The notes beneath the pieces were generated by a model. It ran no database searches. It saw only the letters and a program-made list of their open reading frames with translations, and was not told where the DNA came from. The position numbers and the translations under genes are program-made. From Clostridia bacterium (GTDB lineage Bacteria; Bacillota; Clostridia; Oscillospirales; Acutalibacteraceae), in the NCBI GenBank assembly GCA_017442225.1, contig JAFSAR010000011.1, positions 1 to 34,972 on the forward strand: a DNA stretch of 34,972 nt, given 5' to 3'. Each line of letters starts with the position of its first letter. Within the stretch, counting starts at the first letter, position 1. This document shows, piece by piece, positions 6,935-14,054 of this stretch.

Positions 6935-8083
6935 TTATAACGATTTAATCGTCTCCATAACGTACTCGGCAAATTCTGAACAGGTAGCGCCGTCGGTATC
7001 ACCTGTAACTACTACCTTTTTCTCAGTTTCGGTGCAAATACTTAAAGCTTTGCTAAGCTTCTGAGCTGCCGCTTTAAAGCCGATATGATTAAGCAACATT
7101 TCAGTTGCTTTGAAAATGCTTGTAGGATTGGCGTAATTACCTATACCCTGTTCTATCATACGTGGAGCAGAGCCGTGAATTGCCTCAAACATAGCGTAAC
7201 GGTCGCCAAGATTCATACTGCCTGCGGTACCAACACCGCCCTGAATTTGAGCCGCTTCATCAGTGATAATATCACCGTAAAGGTTGGGCATTACAAATAC
7301 CTGAAAATCGCTTCTGATTTTTTCATTGACAAGATTCGCAGTCATAATATCTATATACCACTCGTCTGCAGTGATTTCGGGGTATTCCTTTGCAATTTCA
7401 TGGCATATTTCCGAAAATTTACCGTCGGTCTTTTTCATAATGTTAGCCTTGGTTACAATGGCTACATTTTTTTTGCCGTTATTACGCGCATATTCAAATG
7501 CTGCGCGTGCAATACGGCGGGTACCTGCATTGGTAGTAACCTTAAAATCAAATGCCAACGTGTCGGGAATCTCAACACCCTTTGAGCCTAAAACATACTC
7601 ACCCTCGGTATTTTCACGGAAGAATGTCCAGTCGATATTTTCCTCGGGTACACACACTGGACGAACATTGGCGTATAGGTCAAGCTCGCGTCTCATGGCA
7701 ACATTTGCACTCTCTAAAGTACCGCCTTTAAGTGTGGTTGTAGGTCCCTTAAGAATAACATGACAGGACTTAATTTCTGATAGAACATCATCAGGTATCG
7801 CCTGATTTTTAGCTATACGATTTTCTATGGTAAGACCTTCAATATTTTTTATTTCTACCTTACCCGATTTAACCTCGTCTTCCAACAAAAAGCGTAAAAG
7901 CTTTTCAGACTCGGCAGAAATTATAGGTCCTATACCGTCGCCACCGCAAACACCGATAACAATTTTTTCTAAGTTAGTATAATCAACAGCGCCGCTGTCA
8001 TTTTCCATTTTTTGCTGACGCGCAATCTGCTCACGAAGAAGTTTTTCAAACTGTAATACAGCATTATTTATATATTGTTCCAT
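6935..8083 (-). CDS. icd: Isocitrate dehydrogenase (isocitrate/isopropylmalate dehydrogenase family)
   Basis: It oxidises isocitrate to 2-oxoglutarate and CO2, last step of the operon's route to glutamate. The 382-residue protein has the family motifs GVCGGDGIGP, the substrate-binding LESANVAMRREL, FFRENTEGEY, the lysine region KANIMKKTDG, and the metal-binding MPNLYGDIITDEAAQIQGGVG; then HGSAPRM and YANPTS near the cofactor site. The usual 3-isopropylmalate signature is absent, and the company of citrate synthase and aconitase supports isocitrate as substrate. The ATG at 8083 is 1 nt after the aconitase stop and has AGGGTGA upstream; the in-frame ATG at 8110 lies within the aconitase gene and is unlikely. 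NAD versus NADP use is not clear; an arginine follows HGSAP. Confidence 0.88.
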   Translation of the reverse strand: MEQYINNAVLQFEKLLREQIARQQKMENDSGAVDYTNLEKIVIGVCGGDGIGPIISAESEKLLRFLLEDEVKSGKVEIKNIEGLTIENRIAKNQAIPDDVLSEIKSCHVILKGPTTTLKGGTLESANVAMRRELDLYANVRPVCVPEENIDWTFFRENTEGEYVLGSKGVEIPDTLAFDFKVTTNAGTRRIARAAFEYARNNGKKNVAIVTKANIMKKTDGKFSEICHEIAKEYPEITADEWYIDIMTANLVNEKIRSDFQVFVMPNLYGDIITDEAAQIQGGVGTAGSMNLGDRYAMFEAIHGSAPRMIEQGIGNYANPTSIFKATEMLLNHIGFKAAAQKLSKALSICTETEKKVVVTGDTDGATCSEFAEYVMETIKSL

Positions 8084-8084
8084 A

Positions 8085-10013
8085 TTATTCACCCTGTTTT
8101 GTAAACGCAAGCAATCCGCCTGCCTTTAAGATTTTCTTTTGACGGTCAGTGAAGTCACATACAAGCTCTATCTTCTCACCGTTTGTATCGTTGTTAAGCA
8201 CAATAACTCCCTTATCCATACCGTCAAACACATCGCTAAGTGACAGCTTATCACCTTGATTTATCTTATCGTAATCGTCGGCATTTTTAAATGTAAGCGG
8301 CATAATACCCGAGTTTATAAGATTTGCAACGTGAATACGCGCAAAGCTTTTGGTAATAACAACACGCACTCCCAGATACATCGGAACAAGTGCGGCATGC
8401 TCACGCGATGAGCCCTGACCGTAGTTACTTCCGCCGACTATAATGCTCTCACCCAAGGCTTTTGCACGCTCGGGGAAAGATTTATCGCAAACACCAAAGC
8501 AGAATTGTGAAAGATGCGGAATATTTGAACGGTAAGGCAATATCTTTGCGCCTGCAGGCATAATATGGTCGGTGGTAATATTGTCGCCAACCTTTAAAGC
8601 CACCTCGGCGCTGAAATTATCCACCTGAGGTTTTGATTCAGGGAATGGCTTGATATTTGGTCCACGAAGCACTTCTACACTGTCAGCACAGCTTTCAGGC
8701 GCGGGGGCAATAACGGCGCTGTCATCAATTTTGAACTTTTTGGGCATTTTAATTTTGATATTGCCACCGATAGTTCTGGGGTCTGTTATCTCGCCCGTAA
8801 GAGCCGCCGCAACAGCGGTTTCAGGAGAAACAAGATAAACACCCGCATCAGCAGTACCGCTTCTGCCCTCGAAATTGCGGTTAAAGGTGCGAAGTGATAC
8901 ACCTGCACTGTTTGGTGAAAATCCCATACCAATGCAAGGTCCGCATGCCGATTCCAGAATACGTGCGCCGCTGGCTATAATGTCGCTCAAAGCGCCGCAA
9001 TCAGCAAGCATAGCAAGCACCTGCTTAGAGCCTGGTGAAATTGAAAGGCTAACTGAGGGCGAAATGGTTTTGCCCTTAAGCATAGCCGCAACCTTCAGCA
9101 TATCCATAAGCGAAGAATTAGTACAAGAACCGATGCACACCTGATCAACCTTTGTACCCTTGAGTGACTCAACAGTCACAACATTGTCGGGGCTGTGTGG
9201 GCATGCAATAAGCGGTTTTAACTCATCAAGATTTATATCAATTACTTTGTCATAAACTGCATCGGGGTCACTGGAAAGCGGAATATAATCCTGCTCTCTG
9301 CCCTCGGCTTTTAAGAAAGCACGTGTTACATCATCAGACGGGAAAATCGAGGTTGTAGCGCCAAGCTCGGTGCCCATATTTGTAATAGTTGCGCGCTCAG
9401 GAACCGAAAGATTTTTGATACCCTCGCCGCCCCATTCTATAATAGCGCCAACGCCGCCCTTTACCGACAAAATACGCAGTATTTCGAGGCTGATATCCTT
9501 TGCTGTAACGTAGGGCTTTAGCTTACCTGTAAGATTTACTTTATACATTTTGGGCATAGTGATAAAATAAGCGCCACCGCCCATAGCAACCGCCACGTCA
9601 AGTCCGCCCGCGCCCATCGCCAGCATACCAATACCGCCGCCTGTAGGTGTATGACTGTCAGAGCCTATAAGGGTTTTGCCTGGCTTGCCAAAGCGCTCAA
9701 GATGCACCTGATGGCAAATACCGTTACCTGGACGCGAGAAATATATACCGTGCTTTGAGGTTACCGACTGAATATATCTGTGGTCATCGGCATTTTCAAA
9801 GCCCGACTGCAATGTATTGTGGTCTATGTAAGCAACGCTTTTTTCGGTTTTTACGCGTTTAAGACCCATTGTTTCAAATTCAAGATATGCCATAGTGCCC
9901 GTGGCATCCTGTGTTAGAGTTTGGTCAATTTTAAGCGAAATTTCACTGCCCGCTACCATTTCACCCGATACAAGATGCTCTTTGATTATTTTTTGCGCTA
10001 TTGTTAAACCCAT
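8085..10013 (-). CDS. acnA: Aconitate hydratase (monomeric, about 640 residues)
   Basis: Aconitase converts citrate to isocitrate through cis-aconitate. The 642-residue protein carries the three cysteine ligands of the [4Fe-4S] cluster in GSCTNSS (C297) and ACGPCIG (C357 and C360). Other family motifs are GSDSHTPTGGG (118-128) in the N-terminal part and the swivelling-domain motif GSNYGQGSSREHAA in the C-terminal part. The length fits the shorter clostridial aconitase rather than the 890-residue AcnA of proteobacteria. The ATG follows the gntR stop by 2 nt with AAGGAG. Homoaconitase or a fused isopropylmalate isomerase would look similar, but operon context favours citrate as substrate. Confidence 0.92.
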   Translation of the reverse strand: MGLTIAQKIIKEHLVSGEMVAGSEISLKIDQTLTQDATGTMAYLEFETMGLKRVKTEKSVAYIDHNTLQSGFENADDHRYIQSVTSKHGIYFSRPGNGICHQVHLERFGKPGKTLIGSDSHTPTGGGIGMLAMGAGGLDVAVAMGGGAYFITMPKMYKVNLTGKLKPYVTAKDISLEILRILSVKGGVGAIIEWGGEGIKNLSVPERATITNMGTELGATTSIFPSDDVTRAFLKAEGREQDYIPLSSDPDAVYDKVIDINLDELKPLIACPHSPDNVVTVESLKGTKVDQVCIGSCTNSSLMDMLKVAAMLKGKTISPSVSLSISPGSKQVLAMLADCGALSDIIASGARILESACGPCIGMGFSPNSAGVSLRTFNRNFEGRSGTADAGVYLVSPETAVAAALTGEITDPRTIGGNIKIKMPKKFKIDDSAVIAPAPESCADSVEVLRGPNIKPFPESKPQVDNFSAEVALKVGDNITTDHIMPAGAKILPYRSNIPHLSQFCFGVCDKSFPERAKALGESIIVGGSNYGQGSSREHAALVPMYLGVRVVITKSFARIHVANLINSGIMPLTFKNADDYDKINQGDKLSLSDVFDGMDKGVIVLNNDTNGEKIELVCDFTDRQKKILKAGGLLAFTKQGE

Positions 10014-10015
10014 AA

Positions 10016-10660
10016 TTATTTCTCCTTTTTACATATATGATTATATGCATTATCAAGATGCTCGATTATAAGTCGACAAGCAAGCTCACTATCCCTTGCG
10101 GCTATTGCCTCATAGATTGCTCTGTGCTCGGCAACCGAGCTTGCCGCGCGGCTTGTATTACTGACTGAGGCCTTGCGGTATTTTAAAATCTTTTTATGTA
10201 ACGGCTCCAACACGTCGTAAAGCACCGTACTGCCGCTCATTTTATAAATAGTTTCGTGAAAACGGCTATCCATACTTTTTATGCGGTCGGGATCGTTTTT
10301 ATCAAGATAAAATTCCTGAAACTCAAGCGCCTCACGAACAATGCTCAGCTGTTCATCGGTATGATTCTGCGCCGCCATAGCCGCCGCCTGACCTTCAAGC
10401 TTTAAACGTACCGTAAAAATATCGTCAAGGTCTTTTTCGGTTATACCCACAACCACAACTCCCTTGGGAGCCTCCTCGATTAAATGTTCTTGTTCAAGTC
10501 GACGCAATGCCTCGCGGATAGGTGTACGACTAACGCCGAGTTCTACACTTAATTTGCTCTCTGTGAGAGTTTCTCCGCGTTGATATTTGCCGCTTAAAAT
10601 ATCGGTTTCAAGGTGTTCAAATACCTGATCGGCAAGTGATATAGTCTTATGCTCTATCAT
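10016..10660 (-). CDS. GntR family (FCD/FadR subfamily) transcriptional regulator
   Basis: This 214-residue regulator has an N-terminal winged helix (about residues 10-72; VSRTPIREALRRLEQEHLI is the recognition region) and a helical FCD effector domain (about 80-210). Putative metal or ligand residues occur in DSRFHETI, AEHRAIYEAI and LIIEHLDNA. FCD regulators usually sense carboxylic acids, so citrate, isocitrate or 2-oxoglutarate is a reasonable inducer (inference). The gene lies between citrate synthase and aconitase, overlapping the first by 4 nt (ATGA) with AGGAGGT ahead. A palindrome of the GntR type overlaps the -10 box of the operon promoter at 12041-12062, which strongly suggests autoregulation and repression of the whole pathway. 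Confidence 0.93.
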   Translation of the reverse strand: MIEHKTISLADQVFEHLETDILSGKYQRGETLTESKLSVELGVSRTPIREALRRLEQEHLIEEAPKGVVVVGITEKDLDDIFTVRLKLEGQAAAMAAQNHTDEQLSIVREALEFQEFYLDKNDPDRIKSMDSRFHETIYKMSGSTVLYDVLEPLHKKILKYRKASVSNTSRAASSVAEHRAIYEAIAARDSELACRLIIEHLDNAYNHICKKEK

Positions 10661-12024
10661 AATTTACCTCCTGAAAAAAGAGATACCTTTTCTTCAATTT
10701 CTTCATTAGAAAGGCTGGTTTGACGACCATCTTCATACTCTTTGTCAATCCATTCTTTCATCTTAACCACAAGCTCACTGCGCTTGTCAACAGCATTTTC
10801 ACCCTTAAGGTTATAGTTTTGGTTTATCCAATATGCAATACCCGCAAGGCCCGAAGTTTTGCCAAGCAAAACAGAAACAGGGCGGTTAAGTATTTTTTCT
10901 GTATTAAAAATATTATAAATTTCCTCATCCTTGAGCAGTCCATCTGCGTGAATGCCCGCTCTTGTTACGTTAAAGTTTCGACCGACAAACGGTGTCATAG
11001 ACGGAATTTTATAACCCATTTCATTTTTAAAGTATTCTGCGATTTCAGTAATAACAGCGGGTTCCATACCGTCAAATGAGCCGCGAAGTGACGCATATTC
11101 CATAACCATTGCTTCAAGCGGAACATTACCCGTGCGCTCACCAATACCCAGCAGTGAGCAGTTAACGCCCGACGCGCCGTAAAGCCACGCGGTAGATGCG
11201 TTTGTAACCGCCTTGTAAAAGTCGTTGTGACCGTGCCACTCAAGCATATCACTCGGCACATCAGAAAAGTGCTGAAGACCGTATATAATGCCTGGTACAC
11301 TGCGCGGCAGGGCGACTTCAGGGTACGGCACACCGTATCCCATTGTGTCACACGCGCGTATACGTACAGGAATGCCCGCATCCTCTGACATTTTCATAAG
11401 CTCGTTGACAAATGGTACTACAAAGCCGTAAAAGTCAGCGCGAGTTATATCCTCCAAATGACAGCGCGGCATTACACCCGCCTCAAAAGCCTCGGCAACC
11501 GCAGCAAGATATGTATCCATAGCCTGACGACGACTCATTTTAAGCTTTTTAAATATATGATAGTCACTGCAAGAAACAAGAATACCCGTCTCGCGAATGC
11601 CTAAATCCTTAACAAGCTTAAAATCCTGCTTGTTAGCGCGTATCCACGTGGTAATTTCAGGGAATTTCAGTCCCAGCTCCTGACAGCGCTCTATTGCCTC
11701 ACGGTCTTTTTTGCTGTAAACAAACATTTCGGTCTGACGGATAATACCATACGGACCGCCAAGTTTTGACATCAGTTTATAAAGATTAACAATCTGCTCT
11801 ACACTATACGGCTCCACAGACTGTTGACCGTCACGCAATGAAGTATCGGTAATCCATATATCGCGCGGCATATTCATAGGTACACGGCGATGGTTAAACG
11901 CCACGCGCGGTACGTCATCGTAACTATAAAACTCACGATATAGGTTGGGCTTTTCAACATCCTGTAGTGAATATTTATAATCGTTTTCTTCAAGTAAGTT
12001 TGTTTTATTTGAGAGTTCCAACAT
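10657..12024 (-). CDS. Re-citrate synthase (HMGL-like family)
   Basis: The 455-residue protein belongs to the homocitrate/isopropylmalate synthase superfamily. It has the motif DTSLRDGQQ (D60-Q68) and the metal-binding HGHND (264-268), with GIGERTGNVPLE after the barrel. In anaerobes such as Clostridium kluyveri a member of this family is the Re-stereospecific citrate synthase, which condenses oxaloacetate and acetyl-CoA. That function fits here because aconitase and isocitrate dehydrogenase follow in the same operon and no ordinary Si-citrate synthase is seen. Homocitrate synthase is the main alternative, since motifs alone do not settle the substrate. AGAGGTGA precedes the ATG by about 7 nt, and the predicted leader is only about 25 nt. 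Confidence 0.78.
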   Translation of the reverse strand: MLELSNKTNLLEENDYKYSLQDVEKPNLYREFYSYDDVPRVAFNHRRVPMNMPRDIWITDTSLRDGQQSVEPYSVEQIVNLYKLMSKLGGPYGIIRQTEMFVYSKKDREAIERCQELGLKFPEITTWIRANKQDFKLVKDLGIRETGILVSCSDYHIFKKLKMSRRQAMDTYLAAVAEAFEAGVMPRCHLEDITRADFYGFVVPFVNELMKMSEDAGIPVRIRACDTMGYGVPYPEVALPRSVPGIIYGLQHFSDVPSDMLEWHGHNDFYKAVTNASTAWLYGASGVNCSLLGIGERTGNVPLEAMVMEYASLRGSFDGMEPAVITEIAEYFKNEMGYKIPSMTPFVGRNFNVTRAGIHADGLLKDEEIYNIFNTEKILNRPVSVLLGKTSGLAGIAYWINQNYNLKGENAVDKRSELVVKMKEWIDKEYEDGRQTSLSNEEIEEKVSLFSGGKL

Positions 12025-12040
12025 AGATTCTCACCTCTTT

Positions 12041-12062
12041 GTATTATTGTATACAATTATAC
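12041..12062. promoter_or_regulatory. Predicted GntR operator
   Basis: The core ATTGTATACAAT (12046-12057) is a perfect 12-bp palindrome, and symmetry extends to 22 bp with a single mismatched pair. FCD-type GntR operators often have a TTGTATACAA-like core. It overlaps the -10 box and the predicted start site, which is a classic repressor position. Confidence 0.75.
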
Positions 12063-12084
12063 GATAATACCTGTACTCTGTCAA
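12056..12084 (-). promoter_or_regulatory. Promoter of the citrate synthase-gntR-aconitase-isocitrate dehydrogenase operon
   Basis: On the minus strand TTGACA (12079-12084) and TATAAT (12056-12061) are both full consensus with 17 bp between them. The -35 box overlaps the stop codon of the upstream PBP gene. Such a strong promoter would need the overlapping operator to be controlled. Confidence 0.85.
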
Positions 12085-13706
12085 CCGTCATTTTCAACAT
12101 TTTCGCTGTAAATCTCGGTTACTCCATCGGCAATTTGAGCAAAAACCGATGCCGTGCTCACGTTTAGCTTGCTGTCACTCATAACCACAACTACGTATTC
12201 GGGAGCTTCGGCAGGGAAAAATCCACAAAACCAACTGTTTGTAATCTCGATGCCGTCCTCATAATAACGTCCCGTTTGCGCGGTGGCTGTTTTGCCCGCG
12301 GCGGTGGTAAGCGTTGGCGCTGCCTCACCACCCGTACCGTCGGTAATTACCGTTTTTAGATACTCACGCAATGTAGCGGCGGTTTTCTCGCTCATAACAC
12401 GGGTGGGACTGCCTGTGTCATATAAATTTTCAACACCGTCCTTTACGGTCTTTTCAACTACAGACGGCAAATAATAACTGCCGTCCCCCGCTATGCTCAT
12501 ATATAGTGTCAGCATTGATACGGGGCTAAGCAACAAATTGCCCTGCCCTATACTTAAATTTGCAAGCGCGCCGTCGTTACCAAGTGTTTGGAGTTTTGGT
12601 ATACTTCCTAACGGTGTATACAAATTATCACATATTTTAATTTTTGAGCCAAAGTTTAAACTTGACGCTATTTTATAAATAGACTCTCCGCCAAGTCCCA
12701 AAGCAAAATCATAAAAAAAGCAGTTGCAGGACTGCGCCAGAGCAGACTGCAAATTCATAACTCCGTGTCCGGAAAGGACGTGACAACGAAATACGCGGTC
12801 TACAATTTCAATACTGCCTTTGCAGTTAAAAATATGACCGCCCTTCCCCTTTTCAAGCGCGGCAACTGCAACACAGGGTTTAAAAACCGAGCCCACGCTA
12901 TAAGCAGACAGTGCGCGGTTAATCATTGGCGAATCAGGTTTTTGCAGACTTTCCCCGATGGTTTTAAGCTCAAAGGTCGGCACACTTGCCATAGCACGTA
13001 TTTTGCCTGTCGCCACCTCTGCCACGATGGCGCAACCACTGTTCATTCGGGCGGCGGCTGTTTCGGCGATATTCTGAATATTTATATCAATTGTACTGAC
13101 AACACCGCTGTTTGTTGCTGGCATATCGTTTTGAAAAGTAGGCTCAATTCCGTTTAAAACATCACCCGTGCCGCCAACCGTAAAATTTGCGGACACAAAT
13201 TCATCACTATACAGCAAAGCATCATAGGCGAGCTGCAATCCCGAAACCCCATGACCGCTGCTGTCCGTGTATCCCAACAAATGACAGGCGGAAAGTTTTT
13301 CGTTTGTTTGCTCGTAAACCGTTGTAAATGCAATACCCTCACTGTCAATTGTATTCTTTACAGCACACACAGTAGGCTTGTTACTCTTTAAAGCCTCAAG
13401 CGCATTTTCAAGCGACTCTCCCTCGGCGCAACGACTTACCGCCATAACTCCTTTGGGGGTCGGTGATACCGCGGCATAAGTTTTTAATTCTGTATTTGTA
13501 AGCGGCACCATATTGCAATCATAAATCGTTCCCCGCAGACGCGATATATTTATTCTGTAGGACGACTGTTCTGCCGCCACGGCGCTGTAGTCATCCGTTA
13601 CAATAACCGCAACACGCAAAATACCTGACATCAAAAGCAGAATAACAACCAAAAATGATAATACCGCCCGCGCGGCAAAAAGACGCGCATAAAAGCCTTT
13701 TCGCAT
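12081..13706 (-). CDS. Class B penicillin-binding protein-like transpeptidase
   Basis: This 541-residue protein resembles PBP2/SpoVD-type transpeptidases that cross-link peptidoglycan. It has one N-terminal transmembrane helix (VLSFLVVILLLMSGILRVAV), a short non-catalytic domain with the ISRLRGTIYD box, and a transpeptidase domain with SVFK (S273-K276) and SCN (326-328). The third motif reads KTATAQTG (472-479) instead of the usual KTGTAQ, so KTG is changed to KTA. The start is the ATG at 13706, preceded by GGTGAT; the longer frame up to 13769 only translates the repeat next door. At about 540 residues it is short for a class B PBP and lacks a PASTA domain. A sporulation or septum role is possible but not shown. 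No terminator follows; it may read through into the citrate operon. Confidence 0.85.
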   Translation of the reverse strand: MRKGFYARLFAARAVLSFLVVILLLMSGILRVAVIVTDDYSAVAAEQSSYRINISRLRGTIYDCNMVPLTNTELKTYAAVSPTPKGVMAVSRCAEGESLENALEALKSNKPTVCAVKNTIDSEGIAFTTVYEQTNEKLSACHLLGYTDSSGHGVSGLQLAYDALLYSDEFVSANFTVGGTGDVLNGIEPTFQNDMPATNSGVVSTIDINIQNIAETAAARMNSGCAIVAEVATGKIRAMASVPTFELKTIGESLQKPDSPMINRALSAYSVGSVFKPCVAVAALEKGKGGHIFNCKGSIEIVDRVFRCHVLSGHGVMNLQSALAQSCNCFFYDFALGLGGESIYKIASSLNFGSKIKICDNLYTPLGSIPKLQTLGNDGALANLSIGQGNLLLSPVSMLTLYMSIAGDGSYYLPSVVEKTVKDGVENLYDTGSPTRVMSEKTAATLREYLKTVITDGTGGEAAPTLTTAAGKTATAQTGRYYEDGIEITNSWFCGFFPAEAPEYVVVVMSDSKLNVSTASVFAQIADGVTEIYSENVENDG

Positions 13707-13775
13707 ATAAATCACCAAAGGTAGTATTGGCAAAAATACAATGCGCAATTCACAATGCAAAATGCACAATTAGCT

Positions 13776-13819
13776 AAATTAAAGCACCTACTTTTAAAAT
13801 AAAGTAGATGCTTTAATTT
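13776..13819. repeat. Long AT-rich hairpin inside the repeat element
   Basis: AAATTAAAGCACCTACTTT (13776-13794) and AAAGTAGATGCTTTAATTT (13801-13819) pair over 19 bp with one mismatch (a G-U pair in one RNA orientation) around the loop TAAAAT. No long T-run follows on either side, so it is not a typical terminator. Confidence 0.75.
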
Positions 13820-13823
13820 ATAA

Positions 13824-13850
13824 CGTAGGGACGGCGTCCTCGACTGTCCG
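13824..13850. repeat. REP-like GC-rich palindromic unit
   Basis: Within GTAGGGACGGCGTCCTCGAC and the bases that follow, GGACGG and CTGTCC form a short imperfect stem. It stands out by base composition from the AT-rich surroundings. Similar 'GTAGGG-GGCGTCCTCG' units are, from general knowledge, dispersed in many clostridial genomes; only one copy is visible here. Confidence 0.45.
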
Positions 13851-14013
13851 TGAAACAAAATTGTATATCGCAATTAAATCAATGTGATACAGATAATAAC
13901 GTTTAATCACCTTAATTTTAAATTTTTTCTATAATTCAAACCTATACCGATTATAATTAAAATAACCGCTTAATTATAAAGCAATTGTGCATTGTGAATT
14001 ATGCATTGTGCAT

Positions 14014-14040
14014 TAAAAAAACAGACCCAATAGGGTCTGT
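14014..14040 (-). terminator. Terminator after the GH16 gene
   Basis: ACAGACCC (14021-14028) and GGGTCTGT (14033-14040) form a perfect 8-bp stem with loop AATA; on the minus strand the hairpin is followed by seven U (A-run 14014-14020). It ends the surface protein-GH16 unit. Confidence 0.92.
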
Positions 14041-14054
14041 TTTTAAAGTTTAAA

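Larger units (their letters stand above)
13735..14016. repeat. MITE/REP-like element with terminal inverted repeats
   Basis: The intergenic stretch between the PBP-like and GH16 genes (about 350 bp, no gene) is bounded by inverted copies of a repeat built from AATGCACAAT-like words: about 13738-13760 (ACAATGCGCAATTCACAATG) and about 13990-14012 (CATTGTGAATTATGCATTGT). The interior holds a 19-bp stem hairpin (13776-13819), a GC-rich short palindromic unit (13824-13850) and AT-rich filler. No transposase is encoded. This looks like a small non-autonomous mobile element or a composite of bacterial intergenic repeats. The left end reaches close to the PBP gene and may supply its promoter (TTGCAT, 16 bp, TATTTT on the minus strand; weak). 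Confidence 0.6.

Noticed and set aside
6935..8083. 3-isopropylmalate or homoisocitrate dehydrogenase instead of isocitrate dehydrogenase
   Set aside because: The neighbours are aconitase and a Re-citrate synthase-like gene, and no leuC, leuD or other leucine genes are present. The homocitrate route is not excluded by motifs alone but is less likely.
13707..13769. N-terminal extension of the PBP-like gene (MCILHCELRI and following)
   Set aside because: These residues translate the inverted repeat of the mobile-like element; the ATG at 13706 has a GGTGAT ribosome binding site and starts the normal basic-plus-transmembrane N-terminus.
13776..13819. Long hairpin as a transcription terminator
   Set aside because: No T-run follows the stem on either strand, and a better terminator for the GH16 unit lies at 14014-14040.
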